Shown here one piece after another: positions 42,320 through 51,358 of a DNA stretch of 52,867 bases. The notes beneath the pieces were generated by a model, which was not told where the DNA came from, did no database searches, and was given only the letters and a program-made list of their open reading frames with translations. The stretch's first letter is position 1. Every line of letters starts with the position of its first letter. The DNA is from an uncultured Ruminococcus sp. (lineage in GTDB: Bacteria > Bacillota > Clostridia > Lachnospirales > Lachnospiraceae). The stretch is taken from positions 1 to 52,867 of the forward strand of contig UQKK01000024.1 in the NCBI GenBank assembly GCA_900541505.1. Reading direction: 5' to 3'. The translations under genes were made by a program, and so were the position numbers.

Positions 42320-42501
42320 AGTTTGTGTAAAAACATATGCCATCGATAAACTATTTTACGAAATATACAGGGTGTGCTAAAATTGATGCAGCAGAAAAAT
42401 TTTCAATTCTTTCCATTCGCACATTAACAATAATATATTTACCCAGGCAACTGGGAGGGCGAATCCATCCGTTTCGGAGTCTTGCGAAAGGGGTGGTGCT
42501 T

Positions 42502-42597
42502 ATGTACGTTACATACGATGACTTATTTACATTTGTACTAATGATTGTTGCAATCATCACTCTTGTAAAAAGCTTCTATGATAAACGAAAAAAGTAG
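42502..42597 (+). CDS. Small hydrophobic type I toxin-like peptide (holin-like toxin family)
   Basis: 31 residues: MYVTYDDLFTFVLMIVAIITL then VKSFYDKRKK. One membrane helix (about 8-23) and a Lys/Arg-rich C-terminus, the layout of TxpA/BsrG-like and putative holin-like toxins. AAGGGG lies about 8 nt upstream. The start codon lies inside a small TATGTA-CGT-TACATA hairpin. The open frame extends upstream to 42337 but only this part looks like protein. Its 3' end overlaps a convergent antisense transcript with its own promoter and terminator, which is the standard arrangement of a type I toxin-antitoxin pair. Toxicity itself is not shown by sequence. Confidence 0.75.
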   Translation: MYVTYDDLFTFVLMIVAIITLVKSFYDKRKK

Positions 42598-42693
42598 TCG
42601 CCTGTATCTTGGTAGGATAAGCGACTACTCTCCGTAGTTTAACATCTTGCCCGGAACGGATAGGCTTCATCTATCTATCCCAGTTCTCTTGTT
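42590..42693 (-). ncRNA. Antisense RNA antitoxin
   Basis: Minus-strand transcript of about 100 nt, predicted from a consensus promoter (-10 at 42700-42705) and a terminator hairpin with six T residues (about 42591-42632). The terminator lies over the last codons of the toxin gene, so the RNA pairs with the 3' end of the toxin mRNA. An internal hairpin (GGATAG ... CTATCC on the plus strand, near 42658-42680) could start the pairing. No reading frame of note inside. Confidence 0.7.
42591..42632 (-). terminator. Terminator of the antisense RNA
   Basis: On the minus strand GTAGTCGC, a 19-nt loop, GCGACTAC and then TTTTTT. The T-run is the complement of the A-run in the last Lys codons of the toxin gene. 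Confidence 0.85.
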
Positions 42694-42699
42694 AAGTAT

Positions 42700-42728
42700 A
42701 TTATAGTCTATTCTTTCGCATGTGTCAA
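42700..42728 (-). promoter_or_regulatory. Consensus promoter of the antisense RNA
   Basis: Minus strand TTGACA (42723-42728), a 17-bp spacer and TATAAT (42700-42705): both hexamers perfect. Transcription would begin at about 42693. Such strength is expected of an antitoxin RNA that must exceed its target. Confidence 0.85.
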
Positions 42729-42788
42729 ATATCTCTTTTTCCAACATCCGGCTATTTCAGCCTGTTTCATGAACGATTCTTATCCCGG

Positions 42789-43790
42789 CTATCCCGCCTG
42801 CTGATATACGTGCCTGCCATTTATATATTTCGCCACAATATTTCTGTCATCGGCAATCTGAATCAGGCGCTCTATCCTCTCGCATGTGCTTCGCTCATTG
42901 AAGTCCTTAAGGGAAGCATCATCCAGCACAACCGCGTCGAACAGATATTCCGGTTCAAAACTTCCCACTTTTCCAAAGAAACTGCCTCCCCCTTTCGTGG
43001 CAAGGTAAAACGCCTCCGACCAAGAAAGTCCTCCCACCTGCTCATTTGGGTCTTTACGTTCATCCATTGCCCACTTCACTCTGGATGCCAGAATGGTATG
43101 TTTTACCACGCGAAGCATCTCCGGGCTGCCAACTCCCGCTATATCTGTTCCCAGCCCGACTTTAATGCCATTTTCCAAATACGTCTTGATAGGAGCGATA
43201 TTGGCGGCAAACATATTGCATTCCGGACAGTGCGCGACCGTTACATTTCTTTCCCTTAAAAGCTCTATCTCTTTTTCGTTGGGAAACACACAGTGCGCCA
43301 TGACAGCCGGCTCCGGGTTTCCGAAAAGTTGAAACCTGTCGTACGCCTCCCCATAACAAGACAGACCGGGCTCCAATTGTTTTACCCACTCCACTTCATC
43401 CAGACCTTCCGAGAGATGAGACTGTACCGGCACATGATATTTCATCCACAAATTTTCCATACGCGCGAAGCGCGTATTCCAGGTCGCGGTAGTGACTTTC
43501 CTCCGGAAACGCATAGATATCAAACCATGTCCCCCATCCGTCCGACTGGATATTTCTCCCCAGTCCCCGGAAAGCATACTGCGGCGCATGGAGATGCAAA
43601 TCACACAATCCCGGAATAATCACACATTTCCCATAATCAATTACTTCAATATCCCGATACTGCTCGGGCAGAGTTTCATAGACTCCTTTCGACCTGCCGT
43701 TCTCACATACGATATAGGCTTCATCATAGCAGATGAATTCCTCCTTTTTCTCAATTCTTCCATACCGTCTTTTAGCTTTTCTATTTGTTC
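42789..43790 (-). pseudogene. Degraded guanine deaminase (amidohydrolase)
   Basis: Two pieces of one gene in different frames. The first (frame ending near 43400) reads EEFICYDEAYIVCENG, VIIPGLCDLHLHAPQYAFRG and FDIYAFPEESHYRDLEYALRAYG, including the HxH metal motif. The second, from about 43450, reads KYHVPVQSHLSEGLDEVEWVK, AHCVFPNEKEIELL, AHCPECN, VGLGTDIAGVGSPEM and ends at 42789. About 100 residues between these pieces are missing and the frame shifts at the join. The true N-terminus is also lost: the homology starts inside the MerR gene's last codons. The remaining 271-codon open frame has no proper N-terminal domain and should not be active. Confidence 0.85.
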
Positions 43791-44093
43791 TGCCACGTTC
43801 TCTGATTTCTTTATAAGTAACTCTTTCTTGTGCAGAAGCAGTTCCAAAAGAGCATCTCTGTCATCCTGACTGGCAAAATTGGAAATCCGGTAGAACGAAA
43901 TCACCTCATGGATTTCTTCCAAAGAGAAACCCATGCTCTTAAACTTCAGAATGAACTCCATGTCCCGCACATTATCGGAATCAAAAAGATATTGTCCATT
44001 TCTGCTTTCCGGCAGCAGAAGTCCGATTTTGATATAATAACGCACGGTGTGCTGTTCGATTGAAAATAATTTTGCAAATTCACCGATTCTCAA
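43641..44093 (-). CDS. MerR-family regulator, 3' end altered by deletion
   Basis: 150 residues from a TTG at 44093, which gives the standard MerR start MRIGEFAKLFSIEQHTVRYYIKIGLL. A helix-turn-helix and wing (LFDSDNVRDMEFILKFKSMGFSLEEI) and a coiled-coil dimer helix (LLELLLHKKELLIKKSENVAEQIEKL) follow. After about residue 113 the frame runs, out of phase, through the 5' part of the broken guanine deaminase, so the last 35 residues are not native. The DNA-binding and dimerisation parts look intact. Its original effector domain and target are unknown. Confidence 0.75.
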   Translation of the reverse strand: MRIGEFAKLFSIEQHTVRYYIKIGLLLPESRNGQYLFDSDNVRDMEFILKFKSMGFSLEEIHEVISFYRISNFASQDDRDALLELLLHKKELLIKKSENVAEQIEKLKDGMEELRKRRNSSAMMKPISYVRTAGRKESMKLCPSSIGILK

Positions 44094-44170
44094 AACATTC
44101 TTTTCCTTTTCCTAAATTCTTCTGCTTCCCGTCATCTCTTCTTTCTCTCTGAGGAGCTGTCCGGATTGAG

Positions 44171-44209
44171 AAATAGTGCCTCAGTCTGGTAAACTAAGGC
44201 ACTATTTTT
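44171..44209. terminator. Terminator after glyA
   Basis: AAATAGTGCCT ... AGGCACTATTTTT: an 11-bp stem with an A-run and a T-run, usable on either strand. It lies about 60 bp below the glyA stop. Confidence 0.82.
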
Positions 44210-44269
44210 AGAACTTTGCTTTGCCAGCGGTCAGGTGTACTCTGACCTCAGTTCAATACATCTCAATTT

Positions 44270-45505
44270 CTAGCAGAGCGGATATTTCTCCGTCAGTTCT
44301 GCCACCATGCTCTTTGCTTTCTCCACATTCTCCTCGCTGTCGATGACCATAGCAATAATCTCCGCCACCTTGTCCATATCGTCCTCTTTCAGCCCTCTGG
44401 TCGTCACCGCCGGGGTTCCCAGGCGCACGCCGCTTGTAACAAACGGGGAGCGCGGGTCGTTGGGGATGGTGTTCTTATTGCAGGTCACGTGAGCGTCATC
44501 CAGACGCTTCTCCAGTTCTTTTCCGCTGACATTCTTTTCTGTCAGGTCTACCAGCATCAGATGATTGTCTGTGCCGCCGGAAACAATCTTCACGCCTCGC
44601 TTCATCAGACCTTCGCACAGTGCTTTGGCGTTCTTCACCACCTGCTCCTGGTATGTCTTAAATTCCGGTGTGAGCGCTTCTTTAAAGCAGACTGCCTTCG
44701 CCGCGATGACGTGCATGAGCGGCCCGCCCTGGATGCCCGGAAATACTGCCTTGTTGAAGTTGAACTTTTCATTCATCTCATTACTGGAGAGAATCATACC
44801 GCCGCGCGGTCCTCTCAGCGTCTTGTGGGTCGTGGTTGTAGTCACATGGGCGTACGGAATCGGGCTCGGATGAAGCCCTGCCGCTACCAGACCTGCGATA
44901 TGCGCCATATCTACCATCAGATAAGCTCCGACCTCGTCTGCAATCTCGCGGAATCGTTTGAAATCAATGGTCCTCGCGTAAGCGCTGGCACCCGCGATAA
45001 TAAGCTTCGGCTTGCACTCCTTCGCGATTTCCAGTACATTATCGTAGTCGATGACACCTGCATCGTTGACGCCGTAGGGGACGATATGGAAATATTTTCC
45101 GGACATGTTGACCGGAGAACCGTGGGTTAAGTGCCCGCCGTGGTCTAAGTTCATCCCCATCACGGTATCGCCCGGTGTCAGCATGGCAAACATCACTGCC
45201 ATATTCGCCTGTGCTCCGGAGTGGGGCTGTACATTGGCATACTCACAGCCGAACAATTCCTTCGCCCGTTCTCTGGCAAAGTTTTCCGCCACATCCACAC
45301 ATTGGCATCCGCCATAGTATCTCTTCCCCGGATACCCTTCTGCATACTTGTTGGTCAGAGGGCTTCCCATGGCTGCCATCACTGCCTTGCTTACCCAGTT
45401 CTCGGAAGCAATCAGCTCAATGTGTGAATTTTGTCTCCTCATTTCGTCCTCGATTGCCTGCGCAATCTCGGCGTCTGTCTTCTTGATTTCTTCGAAATCG
45501 TACAT
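44270..45505 (-). CDS. glyA: Serine hydroxymethyltransferase
   Basis: 411 residues from the ATG at 45505, chosen over one five codons earlier because GGAGGAG is 6-8 nt upstream. The PLP lysine is in TTTTTHKTLRGPRGG. Other signatures: LIASENWVSKAV, NKYAEGYPGKRYYGG, NVQPHSGAQANMAV, MVDMAHIAGLVAAG. It converts serine and tetrahydrofolate to glycine and methylene-THF, feeding purine and thymidylate synthesis. It lies 88 bp below polC. A 14-bp palindrome precedes a TATAAT-like box in that gap, so it likely has its own promoter. Confidence 0.97.
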   Translation of the reverse strand: MYDFEEIKKTDAEIAQAIEDEMRRQNSHIELIASENWVSKAVMAAMGSPLTNKYAEGYPGKRYYGGCQCVDVAENFARERAKELFGCEYANVQPHSGAQANMAVMFAMLTPGDTVMGMNLDHGGHLTHGSPVNMSGKYFHIVPYGVNDAGVIDYDNVLEIAKECKPKLIIAGASAYARTIDFKRFREIADEVGAYLMVDMAHIAGLVAAGLHPSPIPYAHVTTTTTHKTLRGPRGGMILSSNEMNEKFNFNKAVFPGIQGGPLMHVIAAKAVCFKEALTPEFKTYQEQVVKNAKALCEGLMKRGVKIVSGGTDNHLMLVDLTEKNVSGKELEKRLDDAHVTCNKNTIPNDPRSPFVTSGVRLGTPAVTTRGLKEDDMDKVAEIIAMVIDSEENVEKAKSMVAELTEKYPLC

Positions 45506-45576
45506 TGTCATCTCCTCCATCTGTCTTTATTCCGCGGTTTCGCAGTTACCGCAACCATTATAGCACATCCTTGTCT

Positions 45577-45590
45577 TTTCTGTACAGAAA
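45577..45590. promoter_or_regulatory. 14-bp perfect palindrome upstream of glyA
   Basis: TTTCTGTACAGAAA, immediately after the polC stop and about 17 bp above TATAAT (minus strand, near 45558-45563). The position suits an operator in a glyA promoter. The cognate regulator is unknown. Confidence 0.4.
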
Positions 45591-45592
45591 TG

Positions 45593-48500
45593 TTAAAAAT
45601 CAAACAGGGACAGCTGGTTGCTCTGGGGCAGGTCTCCAAAGAGCCCCAAATCCGCCATCAGGTCGATGACCGTCTTGCTCACCTTTGTCCGCTGGCGGAA
45701 ATCGTCAAGGGATAAGTACTCCCCGTCTTTGGCGGCTTCCTCCACCGCCTCTGCCGCTTTCTCTCCCATTCCTTCGATACTGGACAGGGAAGGCATCAGT
45801 TTTCCGTCAACAATCTGGAACTTGGTTGCCTTTGCCCGGTAAATGTCAATGGGAAGGAACTCGAATCCCCTGGCGTACATCTCCTGCACAATCTTCATAT
45901 CCTTTAAGACGTCCTGCTCCTTCTTGCTCAGAGAATCGCTTCTGCGCTTATAGTCCTGCATATAGTAATTTAACTTTTCCTTGCCCTGACACATGATTTC
46001 ATAGGAAAAGGCGTCAGCGCGGATTCCGAAGTACGCCGCATAGTATGCCAGCGGGTAGTTAATCTTACAGTAAGCAATGCGGTATGCCATCATGACGTAC
46101 GCCGCCGCGTGCGCCTTCGGGAACATATAGCTGATTTTCTTACAGGACCAGATGTACCAGTCGGGTACATTTTTCTCTTTCATCGCCTCTTCCCACTCCG
46201 GTTTCAGCCCTTTTCCCTTTCGCACGCTCTCCATGATGGTAAAGGCAAGAGCGCTCTCCACTCCCTGGTTGATGAGATAAATCATGATATCATCTCGCGT
46301 ACAGATTGCCGTGGAAATGGTCGCCTTTCCGGATTTTACCAACTCCTGGGCGTTGCCCAGCCACACATTGGTACCGTGGGAAAGCCCGGAAATCCGAATC
46401 AAATCCGAAAGCGTCTGGGGCTTAGTGTCCTGCACCATCTGAATAACAAAATCTGTTCCAAACTCCGGGATTCCTAAGCACCCCAGCTTACAGCCGTCAA
46501 TGTCTTCCGGCTTGATGCCAAGCGCGCTTGTATTGTGAAAGAGGGAAATCACCTTCTCATCGTCCAGCGGAATCTCTGTGGCAATGAAGGGGTGCTCCTC
46601 ATTGTACTCATTGTCCATGGCATCCGAGGTAATATAGTCCTCCAGCGTACGAATCATAGTCGGGTCATCGTGTCCCAGTATATCCAGCTTCAGCAGGTTG
46701 TGGTCAATGGAGTGATAATCAAAATGGGTAGTGATGATATCCGTCTCCATATCGTTAGCCGGATGCTGGACGGGCGTAAACTCATTGATATTATGTCCAT
46801 GAGGAAGGACAACAATACCGCCGGGATGCTGTCCTGTACTGCGCCGGATTCCCGTGCATCCCGCTGTGATGCGGTCAATCTCGCAGCGGCGTTTTCTCTG
46901 CCCTTTCTCCTCGTAGTAGTTTTTCACAAAACCGTATGCCGTTTTATCCGCCAGGGTTCCGATGGTCCCTGCCTTGAAGGTATGCCCGGTACCAAAGAGC
47001 ACTTCTGTATATTTATGTGCCTTTGCCTGATAGTCACCGGAAAAGTTCAAGTCAATATCCGGCTCCTTGTCCCCCTTAAATCCCAGGAAGGTCTCAAAGG
47101 GGATGTCGAATCCTGCCTTCACAAGGGGCGCGCCGCACTGGGGGCATACCTTGTCCGGCATGTCAAATCCGCATCCTCCCGCGTAGCTTCTCACTTCCTC
47201 GGACTCAAAGTCACAGTAATGACACTCTTGGCAGTAATAATGCGGACTTAACGGATTTACCTCCGTGATTCCCGACATGGTCGCCACAAAGGAGGAGCCA
47301 ACAGAGCCTCGAGAGCCTACCAGGTACCCGTCCTCATTGGACTTCCACACCAGTTTCTGGGCGATGATATACATGACCGCGTACCCGTTGGAGATGATGG
47401 AATTTAACTCCTTTTCCAGACGGGAAGAAACCTGGATAGGCAAATCCTCCCCGTACATCTCGTGCGCCTTTTTGTAGCAGATATCTCTCAGTTCCTGGTC
47501 GGAATTTTCGATGACCGGCGGGCATTTGTTGGGGTTGACCGGGGAAATCTTTTCCACCATATCCGCGATTTTATTGGGGTTGTCAATGACAATCTCCCTC
47601 GCCTTGGCGGACCCTAAGTAGGAAAACTCCTCCAGCATTTCCTCCGTGGTGCGCAGGAAAAGCGGGGGCTGTACATCCGCGTCATCAAACCCCTTTCCTG
47701 CCATGATGATGCGCCGGTACACCTCATCCTCCGGGTCCAGAAAATGCACGTCACAGGTCGCCACCACCGGCTTTTTGAACTTTTCGCCCAGCTCCACAAT
47801 CTCCCGGTTTAACTCCATCAAATCCTCGTCGGAGTTGACATCCGGCAGGCGGTCGCTGGCAATCATGAACCGGTTGTTCCCCAGAGGCTGTATCTCGTAA
47901 TAATCATAAAAATCCGCCAGCTTGGCAATAAATTCCGCAGATTTTTTATTGAGGATTGCCTGAAAGAGTTCTCCCGACTCACAGGCACTTCCGATAATAA
48001 GCCCCTCTCTGTACTTGCTTAAGAGACTCTTGGGAATCCTCGGTCTCCTGCCATAGTATGTAAGATGCGACTCTGAAATCAGCTGGTACAGATTATAGCG
48101 CCCAATATCATTCTTCACAAGGATGATGATATGGTAAGTTGGAAGCTTGCGGATAGCGTTGGGATTCATATCCCCGAAACGGTTCATCTCTTTTAAAGTG
48201 GTAATGTTCTCCTTTTTGAGCATCTCCACGAATTTCACGAAAATCTCCGCCGTAGCGCCCGCATCGTCCACTGCCCGGTGATGGTTCTCAAGGGAAATAT
48301 TTAAAGCCTTGGCAACCACATTCAATTTATACTTGGACAGTGTTGGCAGAAGGACTCTTGCCAGAGCCACCGTATCTACATAGGTAAAATGCGGTTCTAT
48401 GTCCTGATAGCGGCAGTTCTGCTCGATGAAGCCCACATCGAACCCGGCATTGTGCGCCACCAGAATCCCATCCCCGACAAACTCCAAAAACTGCGGCAAA

Positions 48501-50149
48501 ATCGTCTCGATATCAGGGTACTCCATGACCATCTCATCGGTGATGCTCGTAAGCTTCGTAATCTCAAAGGGAATGGGACGTTTGGGATTGACGAACGTAC
48601 TGAAGGAGTCCACGATTTCCCCGTTTACCACCTTCACCGCGCCAATCTCGATGATTTTATCTTTAATGGAGCTGAACCCTGTGGTCTCCAGGTCAAAGAC
48701 AATGTACGTGTCATCCAGCGTCTCATCGCCCGCCCCCACCGCGATTTCCGTCAAGTCATCCACCACGTATCCTTCCACGCCGTAGAGGATTTTAAAGGGG
48801 TCATCTTTGTCAAGCGTCTCGATATAGTGGTTGGCATCCGGGAACGCCTGCGCCACGCCGTGGTCTGTAATGGCGATTGCCGCATGTCCCCAGTCATGGG
48901 CGCGCTTCACGATGTCCTTCACCTCGGAAACGCCGTCCATGTCACTCATCTTCGTATGACAGTGCAGTTCCACCCGCTTCTGAGGACTTAAGTCTTTCCT
49001 CGACACGGTGAAATCCCCGATTTTCTTCATTCCCGTGATAGAGCCGATGGTCAGCTCCCCGTCAAATTTGTCGATGGTCGTGACACCCTTTATCTTCACA
49101 AAAGCGCCTTTCTTGATATCACCCAAAAGCTCCGGGAGCTGCTCATTCTTGGCGAACATTTTTACCGTGATGGTGTCCGTAAAATCGGTCACCGAGAACA
49201 TGATAATCGTCTTCTCATTGCGAATCTCACGGGTATCAAAGCTGATAATCTTCCCGTGGATGGTGATTTCACCCATCTCAGATACAACCTGCTCCAGCGG
49301 GATAGGCTCATCCTCGAAATTTCTTCCGTAGATGAGATTCGGGTCGTCACCCTGCTTTAAGGGGCGATAGAAATCTTTCTTTTTGAAATCCCTGCGGAAC
49401 TCTTTTCTGCCAAACTCCCCTTTGCCTGCTTCCTTTTTCCCGGAATCTTTCTTCCCTGATCCGTTCCCCTGTCTGCCCGAACCGCCATTGTGGCTTCCGG
49501 TCTCTGTGCTCTCCGCTCCTGCTTTGCTTTCTTCTGTCGGTCCTTCTCCGGTCTGAGCGGCGCGCCTGCGGAAGATTTCGTTGATTTCCTGCTGGATACG
49601 CTCCTCATCGTACTCCCGCCCCTTCTTTTCCGGTGCTTCCCGGTAGGACACCTGTACCTTTGCGGTGATATGGAAACGGTGATTCAGTATCTCATCCAGA
49701 TAATTGACGAGATACTCTTTTTTTCCCTCCGAGACAATGGTGTCCAAAAGCTCCAGACATACCTCCCCTTCAGGAAATGTCAGATTTGCCTGCTGGTACA
49801 TGTTAGCGGCAAGGACGCTGCCCTTCTCCAGCTCTTTCACAATACTGTCATGGTACTCTTTGAGCAGTGCTTTGGCGCTGTACTGCCCGGACAGCTGATA
49901 CTGCTCCTCGATGTGGATGGAGACATGGGAAGTACCGAATAACTGTTCCTTAATCCGCTGTTCCATCTGCCAGATTTCCTTTTTCTGTATCAGATGACGG
50001 CTGAAAATATGTACATGAAGAAAATCACGATGGCTGTTCGTCGTGATTTTCTCCACTCTGACGTCCTGGAACATCAGCTGCATATTCTCGTCCACCTTCA
50101 AGGTGGGAAATACATCAAAAAAAACTCTTTCGCTTTTTACTCTTTCCAA
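45593..50149 (-). CDS. polC: DNA polymerase III alpha subunit, Gram-positive PolC type
   Basis: 1518 residues if translation begins at the TTG at 50149, which has AGGAG 8 nt upstream and gives the family-like start (M)ERVKSERVFFDVFP. The longer open frame to 50299 lies inside ispG and is unlikely to be coding. Domains in order: N-terminal region, a Gln/Gly/Lys-rich linker, an OB fold (near 300-400), a split PHP domain starting at ELHCHTKMSDMDG, an inserted DEDD exonuclease (VFDLETTGFSS near 495, HNAGFD), a four-cysteine zinc site (CHYCDFES, VCPQCG), then the polymerase palm and fingers (PDIDLNFSG, GRQRKRRCE-like region, SCKKISYMFPKAHAAAY). It is the leading-strand replicase. The start overlaps the ispG end by 13 bp, so it is probably coupled to ispG. 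Confidence 0.96.
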   Translation of the reverse strand: MERVKSERVFFDVFPTLKVDENMQLMFQDVRVEKITTNSHRDFLHVHIFSRHLIQKKEIWQMEQRIKEQLFGTSHVSIHIEEQYQLSGQYSAKALLKEYHDSIVKELEKGSVLAANMYQQANLTFPEGEVCLELLDTIVSEGKKEYLVNYLDEILNHRFHITAKVQVSYREAPEKKGREYDEERIQQEINEIFRRRAAQTGEGPTEESKAGAESTETGSHNGGSGRQGNGSGKKDSGKKEAGKGEFGRKEFRRDFKKKDFYRPLKQGDDPNLIYGRNFEDEPIPLEQVVSEMGEITIHGKIISFDTREIRNEKTIIMFSVTDFTDTITVKMFAKNEQLPELLGDIKKGAFVKIKGVTTIDKFDGELTIGSITGMKKIGDFTVSRKDLSPQKRVELHCHTKMSDMDGVSEVKDIVKRAHDWGHAAIAITDHGVAQAFPDANHYIETLDKDDPFKILYGVEGYVVDDLTEIAVGAGDETLDDTYIVFDLETTGFSSIKDKIIEIGAVKVVNGEIVDSFSTFVNPKRPIPFEITKLTSITDEMVMEYPDIETILPQFLEFVGDGILVAHNAGFDVGFIEQNCRYQDIEPHFTYVDTVALARVLLPTLSKYKLNVVAKALNISLENHHRAVDDAGATAEIFVKFVEMLKKENITTLKEMNRFGDMNPNAIRKLPTYHIIILVKNDIGRYNLYQLISESHLTYYGRRPRIPKSLLSKYREGLIIGSACESGELFQAILNKKSAEFIAKLADFYDYYEIQPLGNNRFMIASDRLPDVNSDEDLMELNREIVELGEKFKKPVVATCDVHFLDPEDEVYRRIIMAGKGFDDADVQPPLFLRTTEEMLEEFSYLGSAKAREIVIDNPNKIADMVEKISPVNPNKCPPVIENSDQELRDICYKKAHEMYGEDLPIQVSSRLEKELNSIISNGYAVMYIIAQKLVWKSNEDGYLVGSRGSVGSSFVATMSGITEVNPLSPHYYCQECHYCDFESEEVRSYAGGCGFDMPDKVCPQCGAPLVKAGFDIPFETFLGFKGDKEPDIDLNFSGDYQAKAHKYTEVLFGTGHTFKAGTIGTLADKTAYGFVKNYYEEKGQRKRRCEIDRITAGCTGIRRSTGQHPGGIVVLPHGHNINEFTPVQHPANDMETDIITTHFDYHSIDHNLLKLDILGHDDPTMIRTLEDYITSDAMDNEYNEEHPFIATEIPLDDEKVISLFHNTSALGIKPEDIDGCKLGCLGIPEFGTDFVIQMVQDTKPQTLSDLIRISGLSHGTNVWLGNAQELVKSGKATISTAICTRDDIMIYLINQGVESALAFTIMESVRKGKGLKPEWEEAMKEKNVPDWYIWSCKKISYMFPKAHAAAYVMMAYRIAYCKINYPLAYYAAYFGIRADAFSYEIMCQGKEKLNYYMQDYKRRSDSLSKKEQDVLKDMKIVQEMYARGFEFLPIDIYRAKATKFQIVDGKLMPSLSSIEGMGEKAAEAVEEAAKDGEYLSLDDFRQRTKVSKTVIDLMADLGLFGDLPQSNQLSLFDF

Positions 50150-51192
50150 TTTAACAACTCCTGACGCAGTGTAGGAAGCAGTTCCTCTTCCTTGACCTTC
50201 CTGATAATCTCGCCCTTCTTGATGAGCAGCCCTTCCCCGATGCCGCCCGCGATACCGATATCCGCCTCTTTTGCTTCTCCCGGTCCGTTCACCACGCATC
50301 CCATGACTGCCACCTTGATGTCAAGCGGGATATCCGCCACCATATCCTCCACCTGGTTCGCCAGTTGGATGAGGTTAATCTTCGTTCTGCCGCAGGTGGG
50401 ACAGGAAACCACTTCAATCCCGCCCTTTCGCAGCCCCAGTGTCTTTAAGATAAGCTTCGCAGTCTTAATCTCCTCCGCCGGGTCTCCGGTCAGGGACACG
50501 CGGATGGTATTTCCAATGCCCGCGTTTAAAATGATACCCAGGCCCACTGAAGACTTGATATTTCCGGAATAGACCGTGCCCGACTCTGTGATTCCCACAT
50601 GCAGGGGATAGGGGCATACTTTCGCTATCAGCTCATGGGCTTTCACACACATGAGCACGTCCGAGGATTTGATGCTGACCACCAGATTATCGTAGTCCAT
50701 GGCCTCAATCATATGTACCTTGTCCAGCGCGCTCTCCACGATACCCTCCGCGGTCACACCGCCGTTTTTCTCCAGGATATGTTTTTCCAGGGAACCGCTG
50801 TTGACCCCGACACGGATGGGAATCTTCCTCTCCTTCGCCTTTTCCACCACTGCGCGCACCTTCTCCTCCCCGCCGATATTGCCGGGATTGATGCGGATTT
50901 TGTCGGCGCCGTTCTCGATTGCCGCAATAGCAAGGCGGTAGTCAAAATGAATGTCCGCCACGAGAGGGATGCGGATGGCTTTCTTAATCTCCTTAAGCGC
51001 CTCTGCCGCCTCCATAGTCGGCACCGCGCAGCGCACAATCTCACATCCGGCTTTTGTAAGCCTCTCTATCTGGCTCACCGTCGCCTGCACATCCTCTGTC
51101 TTTGTATTTGTCATAGACTGTATGGCAACCGGGTGTTCTCCCCCAATCCATACGTCGCCAATGCGGATTTCCTTTGTCTGGTTTCTCAACAT
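50137..51192 (-). CDS. ispG: 4-hydroxy-3-methylbut-2-enyl diphosphate synthase
   Basis: 351 residues, the short bacterial form. Iron-sulfur cysteines are in VSCPTCGRTKINL and MGCVVNGPGEAKEADIG. The TIM-barrel N-terminal domain shows PVAIQSMTNTKTEDV and VADIHFDYRLAIAAIENG. It converts MEcPP to HMBPP in the MEP isoprenoid pathway with electrons from flavodoxin or ferredoxin. AAAGGAGAAGG precedes the ATG at 51192. The polC start is embedded in its last codons. Confidence 0.96.
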   Translation of the reverse strand: MLRNQTKEIRIGDVWIGGEHPVAIQSMTNTKTEDVQATVSQIERLTKAGCEIVRCAVPTMEAAEALKEIKKAIRIPLVADIHFDYRLAIAAIENGADKIRINPGNIGGEEKVRAVVEKAKERKIPIRVGVNSGSLEKHILEKNGGVTAEGIVESALDKVHMIEAMDYDNLVVSIKSSDVLMCVKAHELIAKVCPYPLHVGITESGTVYSGNIKSSVGLGIILNAGIGNTIRVSLTGDPAEEIKTAKLILKTLGLRKGGIEVVSCPTCGRTKINLIQLANQVEDMVADIPLDIKVAVMGCVVNGPGEAKEADIGIAGGIGEGLLIKKGEIIRKVKEEELLPTLRQELLNWKE

Positions 51193-51306
51193 CTTCCTTC
51201 TCCTTTCGCGCGTCCTGCACTCTGACTTCGTCTTGCGCGCCGCGTGTTATGATTTTCCCTCGCCATTCCCGCCATAGAAGCACCGCGGGCGCACCTGCAT
51301 AGAAGA

Positions 51307-51342
51307 TATGGGAGCGATGGCACCGCCAACTCTCCCATATAT
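51307..51342 (-). terminator. Possible terminator after the 144-aa gene
   Basis: An ATATGGGAG/CTCCCATAT stem with a 16-17 nt loop lies just below the stop of the 144-aa gene and above ispG. The following T-run (CTTCTAT) is weak. Confidence 0.45.
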
Positions 51343-51358
51343 ACTCTGTCTTTTTACT

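Noticed and set aside
42337..42501. In-frame upstream extension of the toxin ORF (total 86 codons)
   Set aside because: The first 55 codons have no ribosome binding site and random-looking composition. The 31-codon part has a strong site and family-like sequence.
50150..50299. 50-codon N-terminal extension of PolC
   Set aside because: It lies wholly inside ispG in another frame and encodes an Arg/Gly-rich sequence unlike PolC.
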